Below, in pieces: positions 46,900-59,069 of a stretch of DNA of 64,000 bases. Each line of letters starts with the position of its first letter. Position 1 is the stretch's first letter. A model generated the notes under the pieces. The model was given only the letters and a program-made list of their open reading frames with translations, was not told the DNA's origin and made no database searches. Both the position numbers and the translations under genes were made by a program. The stretch is taken from NCBI RefSeq assembly GCF_950295315.1, contig NC_080175.1, positions 88,932,161 through 88,996,160 on the forward strand, in the 5' to 3' direction. The stretch comes from Erinaceus europaeus. Its lineage: Eukaryota; Chordata; Mammalia; Eulipotyphla; Erinaceidae.

Positions 46900-48520
46900 T
46901 TTCTTTGTAAATTTTTATTTATAATAAGGAAACTGACAAAAACTATAGGATACGAGGGGGACAACTCTACACAATTCCCACCACTAGAACTCCGTATCCC
47001 TTCCCCTCCCCTGATAGCTTTCCTATTCTTTATCCCTCTGGGAGCATGGACCCAGGGTTATTATGGGATGCAGAAGGTAGAAGGCCTGGCTTCTGTAATT
47101 GTTTCCACACAGAACATGGGCATTGACAGGTCGATCCATACTCCCAGCCTGCCTTTCTCTATCCCTAATGGGGCAGGGTTCTGGGGAAGCAGGGCTCCAG
47201 AACACATTGGTGGGGTCATCTGCCCAGGGAAGTCTTTTTGGCATCATGCTAGCATCTGGAACCTAGTGGCTGAAAAGAGAGCTAACATACAATGCCAGAC
47301 TAATCGTTGACTACTGATAAACCTAAAGGCTGGAATAGTTCAGATGAAGAGTTGGGGTCTCTGTTTTGTATATAGTTAGTAGTCCTATTTTACTTACATT
47401 CCAAAGAGCCTATGACTATACTAGTTGTTTTTTTTAATTTTTTTAATATTTATTTTATTTATTTATTCCCTTTTGTTGCCCTTGTTGTTTTATTGTTGTA
47501 GTTATTATTGTTGTTGTTGTTGTTGGATAGGACAGAGAGAAATGGAGAGAGGAGGGGAAGACAGAGAGGAGGAGAGAAAGATAGACACCTGCAGACCTGC
47601 TTCACCGCCTGTGAAGCAACTCCCCTGCAGGTGGGGAGCCGGGGTTCGAACCGGGATCCTTATGCCAGTCCTTGTGCTTTGCGCCACCTGCGCTTAACCC
47701 ACTGCGCTACAGCCCGACTCCTGTTTTTTTTTTTTTTTTTTTTTTTTTAACTTTTTCCCCTGTGCCTGCAACCTGATATGCAGGTGGATCCAAGTTATTG
47801 TCTGGGGAGATGATGTCATGGCTGGAAAAAAGATTAGAAACCTGAATCAGGGAAGAGAGAAGCTTCCAAATATGGGAAAGGTGTATAAATATTGTTGACT
47901 GTACCCCATCAATTTGATGTGATCTGGACCATATTCAACTTAAGAGACTATGTGACCTCTGCATCCCTGTAGATCTGAATTCACATTCTGTGGTCATAAG
48001 TAGGAACATTCCAAGCTGCCCCAGTTTCAGGACCCATCTTCCCCAGGTGTAGCATAGAGTATGTTGTCCAGTCTCCCTTCGGAGGATGGAACATTCTCTA
48101 CCATTGTTGATCCATTTTGAGGGCAAGGTTCTATGGAGGCCCACAAAGGGATCTATTGTGTTATTCCTAATAGAGATGACCAGTAACAATGAAGAGAGGG
48201 ATTTATTTGAGGTCTAGGCCCATCATGTCTGTTGGGAACCTCAGGATTCCCTGACAAGGGCCTCAGCTGTTGGGGTGGCCTGATAGTGACTAGAGTCATC
48301 ATTAAAGTATGCCAGTCTCTAGTCCTTATTCAGCTTTTTCAGTCCTTGTTTGGCTAAGGTTAGCTTTGGAGTGAGTGAGGGAAGTGTATTAGGAAGTAGG
48401 TGAGGAAGGTATCTTAGTCTAAGTAGACACTATTTCATTAGGAACTTTATGGTGTCTTTTTATGTCTTTCTACTTGCTTGCTGCATATTCTGACTTACTA
48501 CAGACTATTGTGCACTTTAG
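46900..48520 (-). mobile_element. LINE-1 long 3' UTR copy, 5'-truncated, split by a SINE
   Basis: Starts with 'ttatttataataaggaaactgacaaaaactatagg', then the full series of A/B-type 3' UTR motifs, and after the SINE continues 'tgatatgcaggtggatccaagttattgtctgggg' to about 48340-48520. Possible TSD agtattat at 46891-46898 and about 48510. Related to 52124-52723 and 9806-10640. Confidence 0.83.
47428..47722 (-). mobile_element. SINE family A, very well preserved
   Basis: Near-consensus copy: 'ggagccggggttcgaaccgggatcc' contains a perfect B box (ggttcgaaccc on minus). Inserted in a T-rich site in the LINE-1 3' UTR, with a 25-nt T-run at 47723-47748. Among the youngest insertions here. Confidence 0.95.
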
Positions 48521-49473
48521 TATTATTTTTTAAATGCAAATAATATTGCATACACTGATTGTAGTATATTTCAAAACTTGGCCATCACACTGTGTCTGGT
48601 TTCACTTATGACATGAATAATGTTCTGTATGTCCTATAGATTCCAGATTGTACAACTTATAAGTGGATATATATGGAATAAGGGACTTTTATTTTTTTGT
48701 CATAATGATAGACATATCATTTATCACTATTTATAGTAGTATTATCCAGTGCTAGTAATTCTAAGTAGTGCAAGTTTTATTGGTGATGGAGATGTATTGT
48801 CAGGTATCTGTGATTGTTCTAACACAACTTAGAGCATCCAGTGAAAGGTATCTTATTTTACTTAATTAATATTTTTTAAATGGAATTCATGTAATTCCTC
48901 AAGATGCTTACATTGTGCTCTGTCACTAAGATTCTAAGCAATCAAAATAAGGTGTCAGCAATAAGTAAATTCCAGAAATCATCATTTTAAAAATCCTGTT
49001 AAACATTACTTTTTTTCTTTTGATGTATTACACAAAATTTGGTCACTGCTTTAAGTAGGCTTCCATTTTATTATAGCTAAGTGTAATACTTGTCATTCTT
49101 TGATGACTATTCTAAACATTAAAGGACAATTTCTTGACTAATTTATAATGGTGCCTGCTGTTGCTCACTGGTGCTTCTGAGGTTTATATAGAATCTTTCC
49201 ACTTTTTGGAAATATTAGATAGTAAATTACTTTTTGAGAAAATATTGTTTTACTTATATGTAGAAATGTTTAACTTTTGTCAGTTGGAAAATTGCCATGG
49301 TGATGGAAACACATATTAACATGAAGTTTTAATAAAATTGGGGAATTTTGGACTAAGAAGCCATCACTTGGCAAGTAGTTCTTTTACATAATTGTCTAAA
49401 TTCATGAGAATCTAGAGATTTAAGTAGATACTATTTGTGAATAACTTATTAATGAAGGATTAATTGCATTTTC
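48521..49473. other. Unique A+T-rich sequence
   Basis: Nothing recognised. Confidence 0.45.
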
Positions 49474-49715
49474 TTTTTTATGGGCTTTTTTTTCTTTATT
49501 GGGGGGATTAGCATTGTATAGTCAACAGTAAAATACTGTCACTTGTACATGTGCACCAGTTTCCCGAATAACAATTCAACCCCCACTAGGTCCTCCTCTG
49601 CCATCCTGTTCTAAGACCTGAGCTCCAGCCCCCACCCCCATCAAAGACTTTTACTTTGGTGCAATACACCAAACCCAGTCCAAGTTCTACTTTGTATTTT
49701 CTTATTTTTTAGCTT

Positions 49716-50026
49716 ATTTCTCTTTTTTATTATTAGTGATTTAATACTGATCGACAGTATTGTGGGATGAAAGGGGCACAATTCACACAACTCCCACCAC
49801 CAGCATACCATTTCCCATCCCTCCACTGGAAGCTTCCCCATCATTTATCCCTATGGGAGTATAGACCAAAGATCTCTATGGGGCTTGAGTAATTGCCTCT
49901 TTACTGATCAGTGCATACCCCAAGCCTGTTTCTACATTTCCTTACTGGAGTAAGGCTCTAGAGAAGTGGGGTTCTAGGACACATTGTCTTCCCAGTGAAG
50001 GCTGGTTGGCATCATGGTAGTATTTT
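49716..50026 (-). mobile_element. Nested LINE-1 3' end (long 3' UTR type)
   Basis: 'attattagtgatttaatactgatcgac', 'acaactcccaccaccagcatacc', 'cttccccatcatttatccctatgggag' parallel the A/B 3' end but are more diverged; it interrupts the 3' UTR of LINE-1 G. TSD not resolved. Confidence 0.78.
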
Positions 50027-50479
50027 TCAACTATTGTCTGTGAATGAGATCATCCTATATTCAGCCTTCTCTTTCTGATTTACCTCACACAACATAATTC
50101 CTTCAAGGTTTACCCAAGATGAGGTGAAGAAAGTGAATTCAACATTTTTAATAGCTGAGTAGTATTCCATTATGTATACATACTACAAATTTCTCAGCCA
50201 TTTATCTGTTGTTCTACACCAGGGTTGCTTCCAGGTTTTGGCTATTGCAAATTGTGCTGCTGTGAACATAGGTATTCACAAATATTTTTGAATGAAGGTT
50301 TTTGGTTCTTTAGGATTTTATCCCCAGAAGAGGGATTACAGGGTCATAGGGTAGGTCCACTTCTAGCCTTCTGAGAGTTCTCTAGACTGCTCTTCCCTGG
50401 GGTTGGATCAATTTACATTCCCACCAGCAGTGTAGGAAATGTTTCTTTGTCCCCAAAACCTCTCCAACATTTGTTGCTG

Positions 50480-50598
50480 CTACCTTTTCTGATGTGTGAT
50501 ATTCTCACAGGAATGAAGTGGCATCTATTTGTTGTACATTTTCTGATATGCGATATTCTCACAGGAATTAAATGGTATCTATTTGTTGTCTTTATTTG
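50480..50598. repeat. About 60-bp tandem duplication within LINE-1 G ORF2
   Basis: 'ttttctgatgtgtgatattctcacaggaatgaagtggcatctatttgttg' is followed immediately by 'ttttctgatatgcgatattctcacaggaattaaatggtatctatttgttg'. The sequence occurs once in A, B and F. Confidence 0.93.
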
Positions 50599-51357
50599 CT
50601 TTTCTCTGACAATCATTGACTTAGAACATTTTTTCATATGTTTGTTGGCCTTTGGATTTCTTCTATGTTGAATATTCTGTTCATATCCTCTCCCCATTTT
50701 TTGGAGGGGTCATTTGTTTTCTTGTTTCTGAGTTTGGTGAGCTCTTTATGTATTTTAGCTATTAAGTTCTTGTCTGATGTATGGCATATAAAGATCCCCT
50801 TCCCATTCTGGAATGGGATCTCTTTATTTGGGTGGTGGTTTCTTTTGCTGTGCAGAAGCCTTTTAATTTCTGATAGTCCACTGATTTATTTTTGTTTCAA
50901 TCTTCTTTATAACTGGATTCATATCATTGAAAATGCCTTTAAAATTTATATGGAAAAGAGTCAACCAATATGTCCTCTAAGTATTTGATAGCTTCTGGTC
51001 TAGCATCCAAGTCATTGATCCATTTGGAATTTACTTTCATGTTTGGTGAAATATAGTGGTTCGGTTTCATTCTTTTGAGCGTTTCAACATAATTTTTCCA
51101 ACACCGTTTATTGAGGAGACTCTCCTTTCCCTATTTAATAGTCTGGACAACTTTGTCAAAGATTAGAGGTCTGTAAGTGTGGGGGGCTTACTTCTGGGCT
51201 TTCAGTTCTATTCTGCGGGTCTATTTATGTTCCAGCACCATGCAGTTTTATTACAATGGCCTATAATATAATTTGATATCTAGGATTGTGATGCCTCTAG
51301 TTCTGTTCTGAACCTCTCAGAATTGTCTTGGCAATTGTAGAATTTTTTTTTTTTATG

Positions 51358-51688
51358 ATTTACTATCTCTTACATGAGAGTAAAGCACCTATCTAATTAG
51401 AGATTTTATTTGCAGTGTGTATGTGCTTGGATACCTGCATTTTGAAGCCTAAACAGATAAAGGGTATAAAGAGCTGTAGCTGAACAAATTGCAGAATATA
51501 ATCCTGTACAGACCTTCCCTCTCAATTTCTTCAATTTAAAAACTAAAAAGCATAAAAATAAGCACAAAAGATTGATTTAAAAAGTATAAGTAATTTATTT
51601 ACTTAATTTTGTTTTTATGTGTTCTGTGATCCTCCCCTTTTTATTAGTGTCTTAACAGTGAAACTAAAAGGAGACTGCACTTGGCACA
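51358..51688. other. Unique A+T-rich sequence
   Basis: Nothing recognised. Confidence 0.4.
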
Positions 51689-51689
51689 T

Positions 51690-51690
<1 letters not shown>

Positions 51691-51741
<51 letters not shown>

Positions 51742-51764
51742 AGAGAGAGAGAGAGAGAGAGAGA
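51691..51764. repeat. Compound microsatellite (GT)n(GA)n
   Basis: About 24 GT units (51692-51740) followed by about 11-12 GA units to 51764. Confidence 0.98.
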
Positions 51765-52123
51765 AGAAAATACACAAGAAACATGACAGTGGATACCAGA
51801 AACCCCCCTTTCACAATTTTTTCATGAACTTTAAGTTCCTGTAAATGTGGTTTCTTGAATATTGCCTGTTGTTTACTGAAGTAGCTAATATTTTGCAATT
51901 CTAATCCCAAATTACCCCTCTTTCCACCCAGATTCTCTTTTTGTATCTAGTTTAGTTGTATGAAATATTCTAGAAATGATTGATTTTTTTTTTTCTCTAC
52001 TGATTTTCCTTTCATTAAGACACAAATGGATTCCACCTTTTAAACATAGGTTCCTTTCCCTCTCTTTTTATCTGCCTTGGTATTGTTTTTGTCTGGCCCA
52101 GCATAAGAACTGTTTTCCTATTT

Positions 52124-52723
52124 TTTTAACTTTTTAAATTTTATTTATAAAAAGGAAACACTGACAAAACCATAGGATAGGAGGGGTACAGCTCCACACA
52201 ATTCCCACCACCAGAACTCCTTATCATATCCCCTCCCTTGATAGCTTTCCTATTCTTTATCCCTCTGGGAGGGAGTATGGACCCAAGGTCATTGTGGGAT
52301 GCAGAAGGTGGAAGGTCTGGCTTCTGGAATTGCTTCCCCACTGAACATGGGCATTGACAGGTCAATCCATACTCCCAGCCTGCCTTTTTCTTTCCCTAGT
52401 GGGGTATGATTCTGGGGAATCAGAGCTCCAGGTCCCATTGGTGAGGTTGTCTGTCCAGGGAAGTCTGGTTGGTATCATGCTAGCTTCTGAAACCTGGTGG
52501 TTGAAAAGAGAGTTAACATATAAAGCCAAATTGTTGATTATTCATGAACCTAAAGGAATAGAGCAGATGAAGAGTTGGAGCGGGGGGGGGGGGGTTCTCT
52601 GTTTTGTAGATAGCTAGTAGGCATATTTTAGTTATATTCCAAAGGGCCTGTAGCTATACTAGTTTTTTTTTTCCTTGAGCATGAAATCTGAAATGCAGGT
52701 GGATCCAAGTTATTTTAACTTTT
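52124..52723 (-). mobile_element. LINE-1 3' end (long 3' UTR type), 5'-truncated, 11-bp TSD
   Basis: ttttaactttt at 52124-52134 and 52713-52723. Body matches 46907-47430 closely ('gcattgacaggtcaatccatactcccagcctgcc'). A 13-bp G-run occurs near 52582. Confidence 0.88.
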
Positions 52724-52956
52724 AATCAAGCCTCCACAAATGATCCCATGAGAAATATTTTGAAATTGCATATCTGATCTTGTTACTTCCACATATGAAA
52801 ATTTTAATGTTTTCCATCCTTTCTATATTTTTTGATAGAATTCTAGCCTTCTGAGATACTTTCTATTAAAAAAGAAGTTACCTTGAACAAATGAATTTAG
52901 GAATCATTTATATTTGTTAATTTACAAAGCACATAGCACTGTTTTATCATTTGCAA

Positions 52957-53046
52957 AGCTTTCCCCCCTACAAGTGGGGACAGGAGCCTTGAACACAGGT
53001 CCTTGCTCATTGTATCATGTGCACTCAACCAGTTGAGCCTGGCCCG
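52957..53046 (-). mobile_element. SINE family B fragment (head)
   Basis: 'caagtggggacaggagccttgaacacaggtccttgctcattgtatcatgtgcactcaacc' is the reversed family B head; body and tail absent. Confidence 0.75.
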
Positions 53047-53086
53047 AAAAGTCTGTAACTTCAGACTCTAAATTTATAATGAAGGT

Positions 53087-53215
53087 GTTATGGCGCTGGA
53101 GAAAGTCCTGGTGCTGTGGTGTATGGTGATTCTCCCTGTCTCTCTGGATGGAGAAAAAGAAATAGTGACCAGTAAAATCATATATGTGCAAAGTCTAGGC
53201 TCTGCAGAATACATA
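53087..53215 (+). mobile_element. Degenerate SINE, family D/E
   Basis: 'ggcgctggagaaagtcctggtgctgtggtgtatgg', 'gtctctctggatggagaaaaagaaatagtgaccagt'. Weak match. Confidence 0.4.
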
Positions 53216-54636
53216 TATAGCTTCAGACAGGCACAACCCTTATTCCATTTACTTATGTGCTCAGTAATGAACAGATAGCATTATATGGCTTTATCATAAT
53301 GTTTTATGTTAAAAGTGCTCTTCATTAAGTTGGGGTAGGCATAAGGTCTGCAAAAGCTCTCTGGAAGGCTGCATACTTTACCAATTACAACCCACATTCT
53401 AGACTGACCCCTACTGTATTGAGGATAGCCCATGATGGAGTAGTGTCTTACTTCTTTCTTTGTATCTGTTACTCACTGAAAAAAATATGACCAGGAGAGG
53501 TGAGATCACAATGATGACAAACATAAGTATTAATAAATAGATGAAAATAAAATAGAATTGGGGTAATCAGTGTAATTTCTGGACTGGTAATGCAAATTGA
53601 ATATGAGTAACACAAGAAGATAGTAGGCGTTACAAACAGAGATAATGTGTACCAAGACACAATGAAATTTCACTGATACTAAGGTTGGTTAGTACTAATA
53701 AATTGGAGAAATTAAAAAAGACTGATATGAAATGAAAGTAAAAGGTCAGACTAGAACAGACCTATGATAATGGTCTTATTCTTTATGCCTATAGTTGTGA
53801 GTTCTTAGTGATAATGGTTACCATGATTCCCCGCACAATTCACCTGCCTGAAGGGTACCAAGTAAGGGAAACAAGTGATTACAGGATAGACTGTTTATTT
53901 AAGCATTTATTGCACTAATCTAGGGAAGAGACGGCAATAGTTTTGAACAATAGTTGAATGTGCAGATGAATAGAGAACCAAAGATGTGTTTTTGTAAAAG
54001 TAAAATTAGTAGAACATAGTGAGTACTGGAGAAGAAGCATTAATAAGGAGATTATCTCAATGATAGACCTTTCTGAGTGAGAATATTCTTTTTCGGGTAA
54101 CTGGCATGTGTCCAGAGTGAGTTGGGGACATTTGAATATTCAATATCTGAGAACTTCAAGTTGAAATATTAGTATGCTTTCAGATATAGGGAGTTTATGG
54201 AGTTTCTGCTTTGGATTTTACTTATTTGATAGTTTTTCTTAGAGTTGAGTTCAGGATGCAATCATATTTAGGCATGCACATTGTATCAATTATTTTTTCA
54301 CATTACACTGTAACACATCCTCCAAAGTGCGTCCTTTCAAATGTAATCAATATGATTCATAATTATTATCTGAATTTTTAGTTACTTTTTCCCTGGAAAT
54401 TGGTCTGGTCATCTTCATCAGATTTATCAATTTCAATAAAATACTTTTCAGACCCAGACTCAACAACCTTCTCAATGTGGCATTTTATTTATCCCACGTT
54501 GTTTTTTCCTACACATACTGGACTTAAAAATTGCAATAATATACTATTGAACTGGCTTAATATGTCATCAGCCTAATATAAAAGTGATGTTTGTATTTTA
54601 CATAGGCTGGAAAACTAAACATATTGCTTCTTCTTT
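53216..54636. other. Unique A+T-rich sequence
   Basis: No repeat, exon-like frame or RNA gene recognised. Confidence 0.45.
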
Positions 54637-54941
54637 AAAGAATATTACTCTAAGGGAGTCAGGCGGTAGCACAGCAAGTTAAGCACACAGCGTGAAAGTG
54701 CAAGGACTGGTGTAAGGATCCCAGTTCGAGCCCCCCGGCTCCCCACTTGTAGGGGAATCGCTTCAGTTTGCAGGTGTCTGTCTTTCTCTCCTCCTCTCTG
54801 TCTTCCCCTCCTCCTCTCCATTTCTCTCTGTCCTACCCAACAATGACAACATCAATAATAACTACAATAATAAAACAAGGGCAACAAAAGGGAAAACAAA
54901 CAACTATAAAAAAGCATTAAGAAAAAGAATATTACTCTAAG
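54637..54941 (+). mobile_element. SINE family A with perfect 18-bp TSD
   Basis: aaagaatattactctaag at 54637-54654 and 54924-54941. The head is intact, with a short deletion around 'gggaatcgcttcagtttgcagg'. About 20 bp after the CAA tract ('acaactataaaaaagcatt') are not SINE consensus. Confidence 0.96.
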
Positions 54942-55125
54942 AATTCCAAAATTCATGTTACTTATGTAAGAAAATAAAGTGAGGCAATACTTGACTTGGC
55001 ACAATTTCATCTGAAAACATACTTTTGAGCTGCACATGGGTGTTGTGGCTCATTGTAGGAAAATTCTATGTTCTAAAATCGATTGTGGTCTATAAAAATC
55101 TGTGGGAGCATCAGCATTTTCTTTG

Positions 55126-55680
55126 TTTTATTGCCACCAGAGGAATTGCTGGGACTCAGTGCCAGCACTAGGAATTCACCTTTTTGTTGTTGTTGTTTAT
55201 TTGTTCATATTTTTAAAAAATATTCATGTATTTATTCTCTTTGTTGCCTTTTTATTATTGTAGTTATTGTTGTTGTCATTGTTGGATAGGAGGGAGAGAA
55301 ATGGAGAGAGGAGGGGAAGGCAGAGAGGGGGAGAGAAAGATAGAAACCTGCAGACCTGCTTCACCGCCTGTGAAGTGACTCCTCTGCAGGTGGGGAGCCG
55401 GGGGCTCAAACCGGGATCTTTCTGCTGCTCCTTGCGCTTTGTCTCACGTACCCTAAGCCCACTGCGCTACCACAGACTCCCTGTTTGTTCATGTTTTATT
55501 TCACAGGAAAGAGAGAAATTGAGAGAGGAGGAGAGATAGAGAAAGAGAAAGAAGGACACCTGCAGACCTGCTTCATGCTCATTTAGTACCCCCCCCCTTG
55601 CAGGTGGGGAGCGGGGCTCAAATCTGGATGCTTGAACATGGTAGTAGTATGTGTGCTTAGCAGAGTGTATGACTGCCCCC
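55126..55680 (-). mobile_element. SINE family A variant with 3' module, split by another SINE
   Basis: 3' module at 55128-55190 ('ccaccagaggaattgctgggactcagtgcc'); after the inner SINE the reverse body resumes at 55498 ('ttatttcacaggaaagagagaaattgagag') and ends with the reversed head by 55680. Confidence 0.85.
55200..55497 (-). mobile_element. SINE family A nested in a SINE, 14-bp TSD
   Basis: tttgttcatatttt (55200-55213) and tttgttcatgtttt (55484-55497), one mismatch. Well-preserved reverse family A. Confidence 0.94.
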
Positions 55681-55682
55681 TG

Positions 55683-55855
55683 GCCCAGCATGTATATGTA
55701 TAGCTGCTCCAGTTTGACTTTTTCAGATAGGAAGGGAAAGACAGAGACATGGAAAGGGGGAGATACCAAAGTACCAAAGCTTCCCATAATGCAGTAGGGG
55801 CCAGACTTGAATTAGATTCACACACCTGATAAAGCAGAACCAGTATCCTAGTGAA
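55683..55855 (-). mobile_element. SINE family E-like
   Basis: 'ttgactttttcagataggaagggaaagacagagac', 'aaagcttcccataatgcagtaggggccagacttgaattag' is the reverse of the 45425 copy. Confidence 0.65.
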
Positions 55856-56868
55856 AGACTTTGCTGGACAACACTGAAAACTCGAAACTGTACATTTAAG
55901 TAGATATCTATTATACCTTCCAGAGGAAGCTATCTAATGTGCCCATTAAAGTCAGGATGAATTGTCTTATATACTGTTTTTCAGGGATTATTCCAAAGCC
56001 CATTTAGAAAATATCCATTTCTTTGTCATATTCAGTGCTATAAGAAAGCTCGTATTTTTGCTAAGTATTTTGTAATGTACTTGTGTGTTTTTATTAATCC
56101 ACATTCCTATGTTCTTTGTGTTTGTCGTTTTTATTGATTTTATTTACAGTTTTGCCTTAAGGGACTACTTCTTTCAAATTTTGCTTCCTCCCATCACCCC
56201 CCCCCCCACCCCTGCCCCACCAACCATCACAGGAGTAATATTCTATGTAGTCGCCTTTCACATCATTCAACTTTCCACTCTGGATCTTCTCATTCATGTA
56301 ATGTGATGCTCAGTAGTGCTTGCTTTATTTAAGGAACAGATACAGGAAGGCTTTCTACAAGAATAGGATAATATAGACTCTTATGTATTTGCTTTTGCTA
56401 TTTTTGTTGCTTGCTGGCTTCCAAAATATCTTCTGAATGTGCTGAGCATTGTGTTGACTCCTTTGTTTGCTGTCATACTTAGGCTTGGTATCCCTGGGGA
56501 TGAATTTCCAGTTTCCCATATTGGTGCTCATAATATTGTCTTAGGGTGTTGTAAATGTCCTCAGCTGTGGTTAAAATTTGCAATTAAAATATTCCTTTTG
56601 CCTTTGCCTGCATAGAGCTGACTAACACAGGCACTGGGAGAGTTCCCTGGTATAGAGGACCCACTCTGTCCTTCCTCTGCAGCTCACGCTTTGTTATAGC
56701 TGCACATACTTTTTTGAAATTGACATATTTTGCCCCCTAAAAATCTTCAAACAAAATATTAAAATTTTTAAAAGATAGGAGGTATATTTATAAAAACATG
56801 CAGCAAGTTTCTCTGGATTTTGTCCCTTTAGATCAAATACATCTCTCAATTGTTTCCTACTCAAGCCC
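55856..56868. other. Unique sequence with a C-run
   Basis: A C-rich stretch (56196-56221) resembles the G/C tract of LINE-1 3' UTRs, but the flanks are not LINE-1-like. Nothing else recognised. Confidence 0.4.
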
Positions 56869-56875
56869 CAATTAT

Positions 56876-57225
56876 CTCTCTTTTTCTCTGTCTCTCTCTC
56901 TGTCTGTCTCTGTCTCTATCTCTATCTCTCTCTGTCTGTTTCCAGGGTTATTGCAGGGGCTCAGTGCCTGTACTACAAATCCATTGATCCTGGTGGCCAT
57001 TTTTTTTCCCTGTCCTATTGGATAAGACAGAGAGAAATTGAAAGAGGAAGGGAAACAGAGAGGGAGAGAGAAAGACAACTGCAGACCTGATTCGCCTCTT
57101 GTGAAGTGACCCCCTGCAGGTGAGGGAGAGGGGGAGTTGGGGGTGGGGCTCAAACCCTGATCCTTGCATTGACCCTTATGCTTAGTACTATGCACTCTTA
57201 ACCTGGTGCACTACCGTCTGGTCCC
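56876..57225 (-). mobile_element. SINE family A variant with 3' module, with (CT)n at its tail
   Basis: Pyrimidine microsatellite 56876-56940, module 'ccagggttattgcaggggctcagtgcctgtac', 'gacagagagaaattgaaagagg', reversed head 'ggggctcaaaccctgatccttgcattgacc..taccgtctggtccc'. Confidence 0.88.
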
Positions 57226-58128
57226 TATTTTATCTTTTATCTGTAGTTATGATTCTTTGTCATAACACTGTGATAATAAATCAATAAATCAAAGAGTTTT
57301 AAATTTTATTCTCAGAACTGATTTTGTTGCTTTTTTTTCTTTTTCTTTTCTCTCTCTCTTTTTTTTTTTTTGGCAAAAGTGCTACAGTTAAAGGAGACTT
57401 ATTTATATGAATTCTTTTCCCAACCTTCATGTCCACATCCAGTAATGGGAAGTTTTAAAGTTTTGTTTCTAGAGTTTTTTTTTTTGTTAGCATTTTACAG
57501 GCTGAAATTTCTAAGGAAAAGAACAATCTGTAGGCATCTTACAAGATAGGCATAAAACGTCATTCATTCCAGTCTCCTTTGTTACTCATGCAGTTTTCTA
57601 TCCAAATTAAAACAAGTGATTTGTACAAGTAGTTGAGAATAAGGACACTTACACTTATTTCTCTTAGGTAAAATTCATCAAAGCTTATCAAATATCCTCA
57701 AGAATAGTCCCTTTTCATTTTAAGATGGTGGATAGTTTGGAAACTATGACTCAGAAGAATTCAAAATAAAAAATGAGACAAGGACACATGGAGATAATAT
57801 ATCCAAATTATGTATCATTCTATTTGCACACAGAAGTATACAAACATATTCAGGACATAATGTTATTAGTGATTATTTTTGTTATTATTTCTTGTAAAAT
57901 TTGCCCCCTGATTTTGCTTATTTTTTCTGAAAAGATATTACACACTTCATGGTAAAACCTGAGAGAAAAACAAATATCACTGCATATATGAGGTAGAATT
58001 TACAGTATCTCTGTGTTAATATGTAAGTGGAAATAAATGGTTTATTTACTAAGAACGTTTTTTAATTCTATTCAAACATTGGTAATTCAAAATCAGCCTG
58101 GGGGATGTGGGTGGGGAGAGGAGAGCAG
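57226..58128. other. Unique A+T-rich sequence
   Basis: Poly-pyrimidine stretch at 57334-57372; otherwise nothing recognised. Confidence 0.45.
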
Positions 58129-58129
58129 T

Positions 58130-58171
<42 letters not shown>
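58130..58171. repeat. (AC)n microsatellite
   Basis: About 20 uninterrupted AC units. Confidence 0.98.
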
Positions 58172-58172
<1 letters not shown>

Positions 58173-59065
58173 CAAGATTGTAAGGACAGATGGTAATCAC
58201 TGCAGGAAATGTTTTAAAGGGAAATTTTAAAAGCCTTTTAAGTTTGAATTTCTTACATTTTTCATATCACTTCATATTAAAAAATTAAAAAAAATAATAA
58301 TAAAATAAAAATTCTTGTCACTTCCAGGATCTGTTACTTTCATTTAAGTAGTAAAAATCTGTTCATGAGTCTTTCAGCCTAAAATATCACCCAATAGTGT
58401 CAAATAGTCAATCATGATATTTATTATTTATCCACCAAAAAAAAAGAAAGGAAGAGAAAAAAGAATCAGTAATGTATTAAAGAATTTCCATATTAAACTT
58501 TGGAATAAGTATTACCTTCTTATCCCTTGATTTCATTTTTGTCCTTCCCACTGTGAGTCACAGATTTGACTTTTTAAAACTCTAAGCATTTAAATTACTT
58601 CTTTTACAAAAGGAATATCGAAGAGGGTGAGAAAAAGAAAGAACCATGTCTAATGCTGAGAATCTAACCATTGGTTTCAGGTGGGCAAGCCCTGGGCTCT
58701 ATAGGTGAATGCATTTTCTCTGTCACTAGCACGTTTATTCACAAATACAAATCATGAAATGCAAAGAAGATAGAGACTAAAAATAAGAATGAATAAGGTC
58801 TTTTGAAAAGTTTGTGACTTATTTTTAAAATGTATTTGACAAGATGTACTTATTTTAATGAGTGGAGGCCTCAGCTCTGACTTAAGGTGGTGCTTTGAAT
58901 GACTGTCAGTTCTCAGACACGAATGTCTGGCATACTGCTGGCTTTTCTCCTCTTGCCCCTTCCATGACTTCTAAAGTCATGTGAGTTTCAGATATAAAAT
59001 GTCAGCTTATTAATGAGAGCAGCAAAAAGTATTCTCCTTTACGTCCCACATGAAGAAAAAAGGAA
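58172..59065. other. Unique A+T-rich sequence
   Basis: 58600-58740 may be a very old SINE remnant ('ggtgggcaagccctgggctctataggtg'). Not assigned. Confidence 0.35.
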
Positions 59066-59069
59066 AGGA

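Larger units (their letters stand above)
49474..51357 (-). mobile_element. LINE-1 'G', 5'-truncated, short 3' UTR type, with nested insert
   Basis: Flanks ttttttatg at 49474-49482 and 51349-51357. 3' UTR at 49487-49700, then a nested piece of different 3' UTR (49716-50026), then ORF2 C-terminal half from 50027 ('ctattgtctgtgaatgagatc' onward). Reading frames are destroyed. Confidence 0.85.

Noticed and set aside
51644..51910. Frame with HTHTHT repeat
   Set aside because: Translation of the GT/AC and GA microsatellite.
56196..56221. C-rich run as a LINE-1 3' UTR end
   Set aside because: The flanks do not match the LINE-1 3' UTR motifs seen at the other copies.
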